Translations under genes and position numbers: made by a program
Source: Anarhynchus alexandrinus
Taxonomy: Eukaryota; Chordata; Aves; Charadriiformes; Charadriidae
Direction: 5' to 3'
Assembly (NCBI GenBank): GCA_008711295.1
Contig: VUYV01000015.1
Span: forward strand, 3,506,489-3,570,488
DNA: 64,000 nt
Shown: one piece after another, positions 12,701 to 23,605 of the stretch
Numbering within the stretch: the first letter of the stretch is position 1
Layout: the number at the start of each line of letters is the position of its first letter
The notes under the pieces: model-generated
Seen by the model: only the letters and a program-made list of their open reading frames with translations
The model's database searches: none
Told to the model about the DNA's origin: nothing

Positions 12701-14693
12701 TAATGACAACCACAAAGCTGAAAATGGATGGTCATTTGCAGGTAGTCATAAATTAAAACATTCATTTACAAGCTAAATTGTAAATGATTTTCAACAAATA
12801 CAGAAAATTTAAGAGCTACTGCACCCTCTAAGGAAACGTGTATTGTCTCTAGGTCATCTTTATGAGTCTTCAGTTTTTAGATTGTTTTTTGTTGTTGTTG
12901 TTGTTTTTGGTTTGGCTTGGATCTGTTTTGGTTTGGTTGATTGGTTACGTGGAACAGAAAAAGTAATCACAAGACCTGTCAAGTTTCTTGCATCTCCAGG
13001 AAAATATAATTACTATGTTACTATATTCCTTCTCTATCACAGCATCTAATGCTCTGGATGAGTGCATTCATGTGCAAAGAGTCAGAAGAAAGCTCAGAGG
13101 CGTTTACCAGTCTTTCACTGACTAAGCTATTCTGGAAAGATAGAGCTAAGATTCTTAAGTAAGGCTTTTGATGTTTTTTCGTATGATACTACGAAACAAC
13201 CTGGATCAAGAACTATTTCATATTTCCATTAAAAATCTAAATGAAAACAGAATTTTCCAATGCAAAGTTTCATGCTTGGCAATCAACCAACTGTACAACC
13301 ACAGGCATGGGAATGACTATGTAGGCAGTAGTTCATGCTGAAGGGACAAAATAATGTAGAAACAGGAATATTTTCAGGGGTACACTTGAAAATCTTCAGG
13401 ACTACTCAATGTTAATAAAGTCTCAGGGGGATTTTGAGCTTGGTTTGTCTGGAAATGCTGCAGGAATTTCCTTCTGAAGACTTTAGTGTGATTTCTGATT
13501 TCTCTACTGAATTCCAACCAGGGAGAATGCAATCATGTACGCAGTTCTTCCCACACACATATAAAGTGAGTGCATCTGTAACGTACCTCTTAGATATCTC
13601 ATGTGTTTTTCCAGGTCACATCCATATGAATACTCCTGTACCATTCCTTACTAATGTGCATTTATGTGCTTGGTTGAAATAAAATAGAACAAGTCTACTC
13701 CAGAAATGTGCTCCTCTCTTCATAATAATGTCACTGATGCATCCCCCATCTTCTCAGAACATGTATCTGTGCTGTGAGACCCATTCTTTTACATCCATAT
13801 CTGTTTTTTTCTTAATAAACATGTTATAGGTTTTTTTGTTGTTTCGTGTGTTTGGTTGGTTGGTTTGTTTTGGGCAAACCTTTCCAGCTAATACCAATAA
13901 CATGGTGTAACATAATATGTTCATAACATGAAAGCCATCACCTTTAAATTCTATTTTCCTCCTATCCAGTCCCTACCTTGGAACACTTCTTTCCCCTCCT
14001 TATATTCCCTATTTATCAGCCACTTAAATACCTTGTGAGAGAATGAAGCCAACTAATTGTCCATTTGATTCCTTGGCTCACTCATCTGGTTAAGGATGTC
14101 TTGTTTACATGGGATTTTTCGTTATAGATGGAATATGCTGCTACCACACACAAGTATAGCATCTTTGTCTCAGAAGAAATGGCGCTTAAACTCCAGGTAA
14201 TTTTAATACAGAAGGCCACATTCAGCTTCTCATTCTTCTCTAAATACCTGCTGTGAATGAGCTTTCTCTTTCCTGCTGCTTTGAAATGAACAATTTAGGG
14301 AAGTTCAACCTTGAGTAAGCCTGGGAACATGTGGGCATTCTGGGCTTGGTGGAGGATGTATCATCATGAGATGTCAACATTTGGTTTCATTTCTCACAAC
14401 ATGACAGTCATTTTCTTTTGTGAAATCAATAGAAAAGACCAAAAAAAAAGAATAAATGCTGATAAAAATATATTGTTTATAATAATCTGGGCTTACAGAA
14501 TGCTTTAACTATTTCCTGCTGCTCCAAACTTGAGACAACTACAATTAAGGAATTTCATTTGACAAAGGGGGAAACTTGACTGCAGCTAAAACTTGTGAGG
14601 GTTCTTCAGATTTTCACACATTATTTCATTTTTCTACTCCCATCTTCTTCCCTGATTGAATTCCAGCAACTACTCCTATCTACGCTGCCTGGT
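9750..14693. other. unique AT-rich sequence, no gene recognised
   Basis: About 4.9 kb without a recognisable gene or repeat body. Simple tracts only: T-rich at 12660-12700, GTT/TTTGG-rich at 12880-12945 and 13820-13870. Open frames here are short and featureless. Confidence 0.6.
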
Positions 14694-14762
14694 TCAAAAC
14701 CTATCAAAGTCAATGGAAATGGTCATATTAACTTCACTGGGCTTTGGTCCAGGTCCTGAGCC
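14694..14762. repeat. ancient palindromic interspersed repeat (MITE-like)
   Basis: The stretch contains AAAGTCAATGGAAAT followed by TTCACTGGGCTTTGG, forming two imperfectly complementary arms. This wording is typical of very old, self-complementary repeats shared by birds, turtles and crocodilians, probably non-autonomous DNA transposons. The family assignment is from memory. Related units occur at 50675-50810 and 53196-53268. Confidence 0.55.
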
Positions 14763-17700
14763 ATATGGAGCTTGAACCAACCTTGACCTTAGCAGAGATG
14801 AAACAAGTCACCTCCGACATTGTAACAGTAGTTTTCTACAATCCATCAGTAAGATGTGTCACATATGCAGCATGAGTGAATCCACCTGCCAAGAGAGGTA
14901 CTTTTGCGCTACTGGCTGGTAGCCAGTCTGGTCAGTCATGCTATTCTCCCTGTATGATATGAGAAGTTATGCATATTAGGCATTTTTTGCTCCTATTTAA
15001 AAATGACGGCCTGGGTTCTAACTTTGCATTAACTGCTCATAAAGTTCTGCAAATTTCTCTCCTACCTTTTGTGATTAGCACATTAATGATCTTCAGATGG
15101 TTCAGAGCAATGCTGCAGAAAGTTTGGATGACTAACAGACCTTTCCATTGTCGCTACTGGGGAATGTTTAAAAAAGGTGATGCAATTAAGAAATATTCAT
15201 ACAAATTATAATAGGAAATGAATTGTGATTTTGAGTTAAATGGCAAAGCATTAATACATTCCTCACAGCAGAATGTCCTTGCATCTTTAGTACACTCAGG
15301 TGATAAGTGTGCATCTTAGGCTACCACTGAGCCATGATTCACCTCAGTGGGTGAAGTGAATAGTGTCTTAAAACTGAGAAAGAATTTTTGTACATCACAT
15401 GTGCAATGTAAAATGATCACAATTGCTTAGTCATAGTAATACAAATGAAATTTTGTCTAGCTTGTGTCATCTATTACTGTCTTGTGACATCTTTCACTGT
15501 TACTAAAGGATTCTTTTGCATGATGCATCCAATACTGTAATAGGCTTACAGGAAATCAGGTTCTTCTTCCCACAGGTATTTTCAAGGATTCATGACTTTT
15601 CCCTGTTCAAGGCACTTGGCAAAATTAAAAATTCAAAATCTCAAAAATGCCCCTGAAAATACACTGCCCTTACTACAGCTACAGTAAAACTAGTAAAATC
15701 AGTCAATTTGTGTCAGTTGACTAAATTCTTTCCTATCTGTATCAAAATTTTTAACCCAAACTCCTTTTATTTTGTTTTCTTTACAAAATTCTCTCCTTAA
15801 AAGAAACTAAGTCTACTTTTCAAGCCTACTTAAAAAAATGAAAGTTGATTTTTAAAGTTATCTTACATAGGAAAACCTGTACCCTTGACAAAGAAAAGTT
15901 TTGACTTTGAAAAGTAAGCATATGTATAAGCATATGAGTAAGGCAACAGGAGCAGAAAACCACACAACCCAAACTGTTGTACCAAAGGCTTCCTTAACCA
16001 CAGTTACTGAGCAATGCTAAGATTAGTCCTGAGCTGAAAATTTTCTGAGGATAACCAGATGTTTCAGGTCATGATTCTCTATTCAGTAGACTTTCTGGGG
16101 TAGTTGTTTTTTTTTTTCCCTGTTGGTTAGTTGGTTGATTTTTTTTTGTTTTGTTTTTCTTTGGTTTNACAGATACATTTTATAATTTGAATTATTGTCT
16201 TTTCTGAGAAGTGTTTATTTCTTGTTGCCACCTGTTAAGTCCCATGCCATCAGTTACAGGACATGGCATGTACATTTCAAAGTCCAAATGAAATAACTTC
16301 TTGGCTACGTCCTAACCAGTTAACGTCTTGTGAACTCTTACAGAACAAATACTTGTTCTTCCCTCCAAGGTTATTGTTCATTCACTTCACTGCAGAACTA
16401 GCTACATGTTCCTCAACAAAGTAGCTCCTATCGCATAAGACTTCACATTGCATGAGACTATACGTCAGACATCCTTAGGCTGACATAGTTCCTATAGTTT
16501 CCCACAGCAAGCAGAGGCTGCACCCTGTGTCAGTGAGAGATTTCACACTGGGGTCCGGGAGCTGCTGTTCTCATGCATATTGTGTGCTGTTTATCTCTGG
16601 GATAGTGCCTAATCAATCTCTAGTGGGGATATACAGATCTTGCAATCCTTAGGAAACCCTTAGCATGGAAATCACCACATTACACCAATAATTATTACCT
16701 TGCAGGATTTCTGTACGTGCAACAGTTTACAGTAAACAGAGTGAAGGAGATGTCTTGCAGATGAAAGGACAAAGAGAAAACTGACACCCCAGGGAGACAT
16801 CATTCACAGAGTATGGTGGTCCTGTGGGCAGTTTTCTACTCACTGGCAATAGGTCTTGAAGCTCATTTAACAGTGCGTACCTCTGGTCTCAGAACTATTT
16901 CATGCTGGCACAATGCCCTGTCTCTTTACCAATTATTATGAATTTATCTATGACTTTCTTGGTTTATGTCAGACTGAGTGTTGCAGGTCTGGCAGCTGAA
17001 TGATCCTGAAGAGCTTTGAAGAAGTATCTCCTCAGATCTCTCTGTTATACACAGCACAGATGGTTACACTGATTTATTTATTTATTCCCCTTCAAAATAT
17101 GAATTAGCTTTTTGCTCTAATCAAGTACCCTCTGTGTTTGTACTCAGATCAGTGTATATTTTAGACCACATCTAACAAATTGTTCACAGAGCAGTAATTG
17201 TGCTTCATAGCTTCTACTTCCATCTTATTCTTATTGGTCATACAGGCATCATTTCTACAAGGTTAATTGATGAGACCAAACTCAGAAATGAGGAATCAGA
17301 ATCACAATGACTGTGTGAGATTTATGAACAACAAAAGATTATTATAAGCAGTTCTGGGATGGTGAATGCAAAATAGTATTTAATGTTTAGAGGCGGGGAG
17401 ACCAGGGACTAAATAATGAGAACTTTTTATAAACTCCATAGAAATTCTTGGGCTCTTACAGCACCTATTATGTAGGTTCAACTGTAAGGGGTGTGCCTGT
17501 AAGCAGGGACTGCACAGTGTTTGGGGACTTCATCAAAACAATACACTTAAAAACCAGAAAGAATGTCTCCATGAAGTGGGCATCATTTAGATTTCAGTAC
17601 TGCTTTTGCCATCCATTGTTTTTTTCTAGGAATACTCTGGATCCAGGAGGGGAATATCCATGTGATATTGGGAAGGGTTCCCATATTTTCATCTGAGATT

Positions 17701-18240
17701 TACGCATCAGCCAGAGCCTGTGTAAGAAGTTCCAGGGGTCCAACCTACTGCATGGATGCCATGGGATTGTACTCCCATAAACAATAAGGATATGTTGGCC
17801 ATAAGGCACATGCAGAAGCTGACAACACAATGAGTGTACAAAGAATCAAGAGCTTCCAGGATACGTCACATTCCCTGTGTATGTGCTGCACAGTTGGTAA
17901 ATGGATTGGCAGAAAGCTTGGCACATCTGGAAATGCCTTTGGACTTACAGCACCTGTGCACACAATCTTGTAGTGTTTGTGTACTGAAGATAGGTGTCTT
18001 TAAGGCACATCTGTATTGTGCAAGCTTCATAAAATTGATTAGGGTGTCCATAGTGATGTTTTGGCCAGCACACCAGGTACCCAATAGCCCGTTCCAAACA
18101 ATTACTCTGTCAGAACAAAGTCTTCAATTTTTGTTTGTTTGTTTTCTTGTTTGTTTCTTTTCCCCTCCTTGGAAATGTGTCTGAGAAATTCAGTCAAATG
18201 GTAGCCCTACTTCAGGGGAATCTGGCACCAAAGACTGAAT
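14763..18240. other. unique sequence with T-rich tract and one undetermined base
   Basis: No gene recognised. A T-rich, TTTG-containing tract lies at 16106-16167 and ends at a single N (16168), consistent with a homopolymer that sequenced poorly. A (TTTG)n tract lies at 18127-18160. Confidence 0.6.
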
Positions 18241-18365
18241 TCGCCATTGCTGTAAGGATCTTGTGTGACCTTGACTAAGTCACTTCTTCTCTTTGTTTCT
18301 CAGCTTCTATCTGTAAAATGGAGATAAATGCATTTCCATACCTCATGGGGGCCTGCTAAAATGCA
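18241..18365 (+). mobile_element. MIR-like ancient SINE fragment
   Basis: The order of conserved words matches the MIR/CORE-SINE body: GTGTGACCTTGACTAAGTCA, then TTTCTCAG, then ATCTGTAAAATGGAGATAA, then ACCTCATGG. It is a diverged copy without a clear tRNA-derived head or tail. MIRs are rare but present in birds because they predate the amniote radiation. Confidence 0.75.
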
Positions 18366-18734
18366 TTCATTACCAAGAAGTACATTTTATCTCCAATTTA
18401 CACATTTTTTTTCTCTTCTGTCCTTGCTAGAAATCTGATTGTCCAACCAGTCCCAATATAAAACCTCTTGCTTCTGAGTGGAAGCCAGGATCTACCTATT
18501 AAACTTTTTAGAACTACCTATTGCATATTTTTCCTCTCTGAAACCACCAGTACTGCTCTTTTTACACACAGAATTATGAACTGAACAGGAAGCTTTTCTG
18601 ACCCAGACTGACTGTTCCTGTATTGCTCATTTTGTGTTGTGTACCATTCAGGGAATAGTGTCAGTGTTTAAGAACAACTTCCCCTAAGGCATCAAAATTT
18701 ATGGAGGAACTGGTGCTAATTAAATCAGAGAGAC

Positions 18735-18800
18735 TGTTGTAGTTTGGGCCAGGCTGGCCACTGAAATGAATGACAGAGTCTCTCCCCAACCAGAACAGAG
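18735..18800 (-). mobile_element. terminal fragment of an LTR (same family as 36947-37695)
   Basis: The words TGTTGTAGTTTGGGCC, GGCCACTGAAATGAATGACAG and CTCTCCCC match the edge of the LTR at 36947 (TGTCATGGTTTGGGCC, GGCCACTGAAACAAATGACAG). Only about 65 bp remain. It stops about 40 bp before a second, different LTR. Strand is given by analogy with the longer copy. Confidence 0.75.
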
Positions 18801-18839
18801 ATAAATATTGGAGCACTTATGGATGTCTTCTGATCTTAC

Positions 18840-19221
18840 TGTTGTGGTTTAACTCCAGCCAGCCATAAAGAACCACGTGGCTGTTTCCTCACCCCCACCC
18901 CCCCCAAGCTGTGGTACGGGGGATAGAACTGGAGGAAAAAAGACAAAACTCGTGGATTGAGATAAAGGCAGTTTAACAAAACAGCAAAGGAAAGAGGAAA
19001 ACAACAGCAATAATACTGATAGAGGAATGTACAAACATGATTAATGTACCACCACTCACTGACCAGACCTGGGAAGCACCAACCCACTCCCAGAGGACTT
19101 CCTGCCCCCTACCCATTCAGCTCCAGGCTATAGACCAGGCATGGCTCACATATTATGCAATATCTGTGTCCCATGCCAGCTCCTTGGGAAAATTAACCCT
19201 ATTCCCACCAGAACCAGGGCA
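18840..19221 (-). mobile_element. degraded solo LTR (same family as 54459-55052)
   Basis: Begins TGTTGTGGTTTAACTCCAGC, carries GATTGAGATAAAGGCAGTTTA, and ends near CCAGAACCAGGGCA. These match the landmarks of the LTR at 54459-55052 (TGTCGTGGTTTAACCCCAGC, GGTTGAGATAAAGACAGTTTA). It is about 200 bp shorter, so internal sequence has been lost. No internal retroviral genes. Strand is inferred from the better-preserved relative, whose TATA box is on the minus strand. Confidence 0.8.
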
Positions 19222-19385
19222 CTTATATTTTCAGATCACTAAAAAGAAGGGAAACAAATTCTGAACCAATATTCAGTTCCATCAAAACCATCTTTTTATG
19301 GTGTAATCACTTCTGAGAACCATTACCTTACTGTGTTCTTCTAGATCATTGATTCTATCCTGAATCTCTTAAATGTATTCTAACT

Positions 19386-19447
19386 TTTATATATATATAT
19401 ATATACACACACACATATATACATACATATATGCACACACATACATA
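19386..19447. repeat. AT/AC dinucleotide microsatellite
   Basis: An (AT)n run passes into (AC)n, then mixed ATAC and ATGCAC units. It lies between the solo LTR and the CR1 in otherwise unremarkable sequence. Confidence 0.95.
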
Positions 19448-19639
19448 ATTATAAAACTAGAGAAAGATGTGCTGGTGAAACACTCTAAAGGGATTATAAG
19501 TTGTTTTGTTGAACAAAACTGAAAAAGTTAAAAGATGTCAAGCTGTCTTCAACTCTGCTCACAGTGTTTTTATATTTATTTTTTTCCCCCTGGTCAAACG
19601 ATTTATTTCCCTTGGGTCTTTGTATATTTTCTAGCTTGT

Positions 19640-21662
19640 AGATTTTATACCTCCAAGCTCAGGATTGGTGCATCCTTAAAAGCAAGAAATCAGGCAAGGG
19701 AAGCAGGAGACTTGCATGGTTGAGCAGGGAGCTTCTGAAAAACTCAAGTGGAAGAAGGAAGTTTACAGCACTTGGGAGAGACTGACCACTTGGGAAAAGT
19801 ACAAGAATGCTGTCCAGGTATCCAGGGGTGAAACGAGGAAAGCCAAGGCGACCTTGGAATTAAATCTGCAAGAGATGTCAAGGTCAACAGGAAGGGTTTC
19901 TTCAAGTAAGTTGGAGGCAAAAGGAAAACTAGGGAAAATGTGGGCCCACTGTTGAATGAGACAGGGGCTGTGGTGACAGAAGATGCAGAGAAAGTGGTGT
20001 TGCTGAATGACTTCTTTGCTTCTGTCTTCACTGCTCGGGCCAGCCCTCGGAAGTCCCAGGCTTTGCAGGTAACAGAGAAAGTCTGGAGGAAGGAAGACTT
20101 TCCCTTGGTTGAAAAGGATCAAGTTAGAGATCAGTTAAGCAAGCTGGATATCCGCAAGTCCATGGGGCCTGATGGGATACACCCTCGAGCGTTGAGGGAG
20201 CTGGTGGAAGTCATTGCTGGGCCACTCTCCATCATCTTTGAAAGGTCCTGGAGAACAGGTGAGGTGCCTGAGGACTAGAGGAAAACCAATGTCACTCCAG
20301 TCTTCAAAACTGGCAAGAAGGAAGACCCAGGAAACTACAGGTGAGTCAGACTCATCTCCATCCCTGGAAAGATGGTGGAACAGCTCATTCTGGGCACCAT
20401 CTCCAAGCATCTGGAGGAAAAGAAGGTTATCAGAAGTAGTCAACACAGATTCATGAAGGGGAAGTCATGTGTCACTTAATCTGATAACCTTCTACAAAGG
20501 CATGACTGGATGGGTGGATGAGGGGAGGGCAGTGAATGTTGTCTACCTTGACTTCAGCAAGGCTTTCGACAGTGTCTCCCACATCATCCTCACAGGCAAG
20601 CTTAGGAAGTGTGGGTTAGATGAATGGACAGTGGGGTGGATTGAGAACTGGCCGACAGGTAGAGCTCAGAGGGTTGTGATTAGTGGCACAGAGTCTAGTT
20701 GGAGGTCAGTAACGAGTGGTGTTCCCCAGGGGTCAGTACTGGCTCCAGTCCTGTTCAGTATATTCATCAATGACCTGGATGAATAGATAGAGTGTACCAT
20801 CAGCAAGTTTGCTGATGACACAAAACTGGGAGGGGTGGTTGACATGCCAGAAGGCTGTGCCTCCATTCAGCGTGACCTGGACAGGTTGGAGAGTTGGGCA
20901 GAGAGAAACCTTATGAAATTCAACAAGCACAAGTGTCGGGTCCTGCAGCTGGGGAGGAATAACCCCATGCATCAGTACAGGTTAGGGGCTGACCTCCTAG
21001 AGAGGAGCTCTGTGGAAAGGGACCTGGGAGTCCTGGTGGACAACAGGATGCCCATGAGCCAGCAATGTGCCCTGGTGGCCAAGAAGGCCAGTGGCATCCT
21101 GGGGTGCATCAAGAAGAGCATGGCCAACAGGTCGAGGAAGGTTATCCTCCCCCTCTACTCCGCCCTGGTGAGACCGCATCTGGAGTACTGTGTCCAGTTC
21201 TGGGCTCTCTGGTTCAAGAAGGACAGGGAACTGCTGGAGAGGGTCCAGCAAAGGGCTACAAAGATGATTAGGGAACTGGAACATCTTTCTTCATCCTTCA
21301 GAGAAGACCAAAGGGGCATCTTATCAATGTTTATAAATACTTAAAGGGAGGGTGCCAGGGGGATGGGAACAGTCTTTTTTTCAGTGATGCCCAGTGATAG
21401 GATAAAAGGTAATGGGCACAGACTTGAACATAGGCAGTTCCATCTAAACATGAGGAGAAACTTCTTTATTTTGAGGGTGGCAGAGCACTGGCACAGGCTG
21501 CCCAGAGATGTTGCGGAGTCTCCCACTCTGGAGACATTCAAAACTCGCCTGGACACTGTCCTGTGCAACCTGTTGTAGGTGACCCTGCTCTGGCGGGGGG
21601 GGGGTTGGACTAGATCATCTCCAGAGGTCCCTTCCAACCCTGACCATTCTGTGATTCTGTAA
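19640..21662 (+). mobile_element. CR1 LINE, long 5'-truncated copy
   Basis: About 2 kb of CR1 on the plus strand. It begins in the linker between endonuclease and RT (homology visible from about 19640-19655), runs through the entire RT, and ends in the CR1 3' UTR and tail (GACCATTCTGTGATTCTGTA) at 21662. A G run at about 21595-21604 lies in the 3' UTR. The 5' limit is approximate because the first bases are diverged. Its closest relative in the window is the minus-strand copy at 55637-56995, with which it shares three coding lesions. Confidence 0.95.
19655..21578 (+). pseudogene. CR1 ORF2 reverse transcriptase, broken
   Basis: Remains of the CR1 ORF2 protein in several frames. In order: the lysine-rich linker (19660-19930, with frameshifts); the RT fingers with GPDGIHPRALREL (from about 20165); motif [10 protein letters not shown] (about 20545-20570); GVPQG; FADD (about 20810); and the C-terminal HWHRLPRD motif ending at a TAG at 21576-21578. 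Breaks: TAG at 20276-20278 where a Trp is usual, TGA at 20342-20344, a frameshift just before 20469, TAG at 20784-20786 where the 56-kb copy has Gly, and a roughly 34-base deletion near 21285-21320 that shifts the frame. The catalytic residues remain, but the gene cannot make a full protein. The TGA, the 20469 frameshift and the 34-base deletion are also in the 56-kb copy. Confidence 0.93.
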
Positions 21663-23396
21663 TATTCATCATGAATGAAACGCTACCAGGTTGTAAGTAG
21701 TGTGAAAGAGTGACTAAACTGGCAGAGCCATTTAAAGAGGAGGGTGGAAGTGAATGAACTAGCAGCTCAGGAAAACTTCACTAATAAAAACTGTAAGTAA
21801 TATTTTCTCAGCATGCTCATGGGCCACAGTCTTAAACCCAATCGTGCTTTAGTTTTTAGTCATTGGTAAGAAAATTGACCACCTACTTTCCCTTGTTATT
21901 TATACCCTACTAACAGTTCTCTATTCAAATTGTAGGCAGTTCAATTTTGGGGCAGGTCAGTTTCTTTACCCTAGAAGGTGCCCAAAAGCAGTGATGGCAG
22001 TAGAGATCTACAGTTTGTTCCCTTGCCTACAGAGCTATGCTTGGTAAAATAAGTCTGTGTAAATTGCGTTCTCAGAGGTGCTCTACACATTGCCCTCATT
22101 GCCTTCTTCTTCCTGCTGGTGTCTCTTCCACTCCAGCTCTTCGATGCTGCTCCAAGTAACATTTTCCATGTTTCAGCTTTTTACAGAGTAGCTCAGTAGC
22201 AGACAAGATCCCAGCTGCATGTTCAGCACAAGCAGATTCTTACACAAAGGTTACTTTGTCTTGATCCTTGCTTTGCTCAGATCTTTTTGAGCTCACTGCT
22301 GAAGGCAAAGGTGATCTGTTACTTAAAAGCGTTAAAACCTCTTCTCCCAGTTACTGCACCACAGAACCATATTCACCACTACTAACCATATTCATACAAT
22401 ACAAATTAGTTTTACATTTTTTAGGGTGAAAAGGGTTTACATTACAGCTTTTCACATTTTATTTTCTTTCCAATAAGAAACTAAATACGACAAAACTTGG
22501 CTTCTTTTTAACTGCCGCGTGGTACCCAGTAACAAGTAAATCCCATGAAGATCATATGACATATTTCTCCTACCTGTTTTAGTCATTTACATACCATTTA
22601 AGGTATGCAGCCTTGTGACAGCACTTATTCAACTAAAAATGTGGGAATTTCAATTGATCAGAACCTCAAAACAATTAATTGTATGAAAAATTGTAGTAAA
22701 ACAATCCAACATTTTAGTGCCATCTAGATTTTTAGTCTCAAAACTCTGCCTCGTGTGGAATATTGCTTAGTCATAGCATTGAACTTGTCTAGTAGTTAAA
22801 ATATGTTACTGTGATTGTCAAAATCTTACTGTTGGCAGCAATATATTGTGGCAAATTTAGTATTAATTTAAGGCCCATGCCCATTGTACGGCACTGTGTA
22901 TGCCTGCTGGTTTCTGTTATGATGAAACATATATGGATCTGTCTTATGTGATCTTCAGCACTCTTAATTATTCATTGATTATTCATCCTTAGTTTTGCAG
23001 GATCTTTAGTCTCATGAGTTTAAGTGGTCTTGGTCAGCAGATGCCAACTGTGGATGGTTTGAATAATCTCACACTAATCTACAGAACAGCTAAGAACTTT
23101 ACATTGCACAGATGCTAAGCTTAAATACCATGGAGAAGTATTGGCCCAGTAATTAAAGAATTACATCAACACACTGTGCAGGACTTAATATAGAAGGAGA
23201 ACTTGTGTATTAACCTTTTAGGAAGGCCTGGATAAATTCCACCTAACTTTTTGGTACACAGCTCAGGCACTCAAGCTGGGAGGCTAGTGGCCCTGGTTTC
23301 TGTAACTACCTCCAAAGAAAAATGCAGTCCATCCAGGATCTGAAAACCCTTCAGACACCACCACTTCTCTCAGTTTTCTTAAAAAGTAGCACTGGG
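21663..23396. other. unique sequence, no gene recognised
   Basis: No repeat body or coding exon recognised. Open frames are short and without domain content. Confidence 0.55.
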
Positions 23397-23572
23397 ATAG
23401 AATGGAGTGGAATGGAATGGGATGGGATGGGATGGGATGGGATGGGATGGGATGGGATGGGATGGGATGGGATGGGATGGGATGGGATGGGATAGGGTAG
23501 GATAGGATAGGGGATGGGATGGGATGGGATGGGATGGGATGGGATAGGGTAGGATAGGATAGCATAGGATAT
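23397..23572. repeat. (GGGAT)n pentanucleotide microsatellite with higher-order duplication
   Basis: The array begins with irregular GGAAT/GGAGT units and becomes perfect GGGAT units from about 23418 to 23492 (about 15 units). An irregular block of GGATA-type units follows, then about seven more perfect units, then the same irregular block again. The irregular block therefore appears twice (about 23491-23511 and 23541-23562), which suggests a larger duplication on top of slippage. Many GGG tracts separated by two bases could form G-quadruplexes. The open frame read through it on the minus strand (HPIPS repeats) is an artefact of the repeat. Confidence 0.96.
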
Positions 23573-23605
23573 TTTAGTTGGGAGGGACCTACAGTTTAGT
23601 CTTTC
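23573..23605 (-). mobile_element. very short CR1 3' tip that seeded the microsatellite
   Basis: Directly after the array come ATTTTAGTTGGGAGGGACC and TACAG. This matches the minus-strand CR1 3' terminal wording, in which tail units read on this strand as ATAGA or GGATA precede a 'GTTGGAAGGGACCT' sequence. Only about 30 bp can be matched. The microsatellite sits where the CR1 tail repeats would be. Confidence 0.6.

Noticed and set aside
23284..23565. 93-residue minus-strand frame with HPIPS repeats
   Set aside because: Translation of the pentanucleotide microsatellite.
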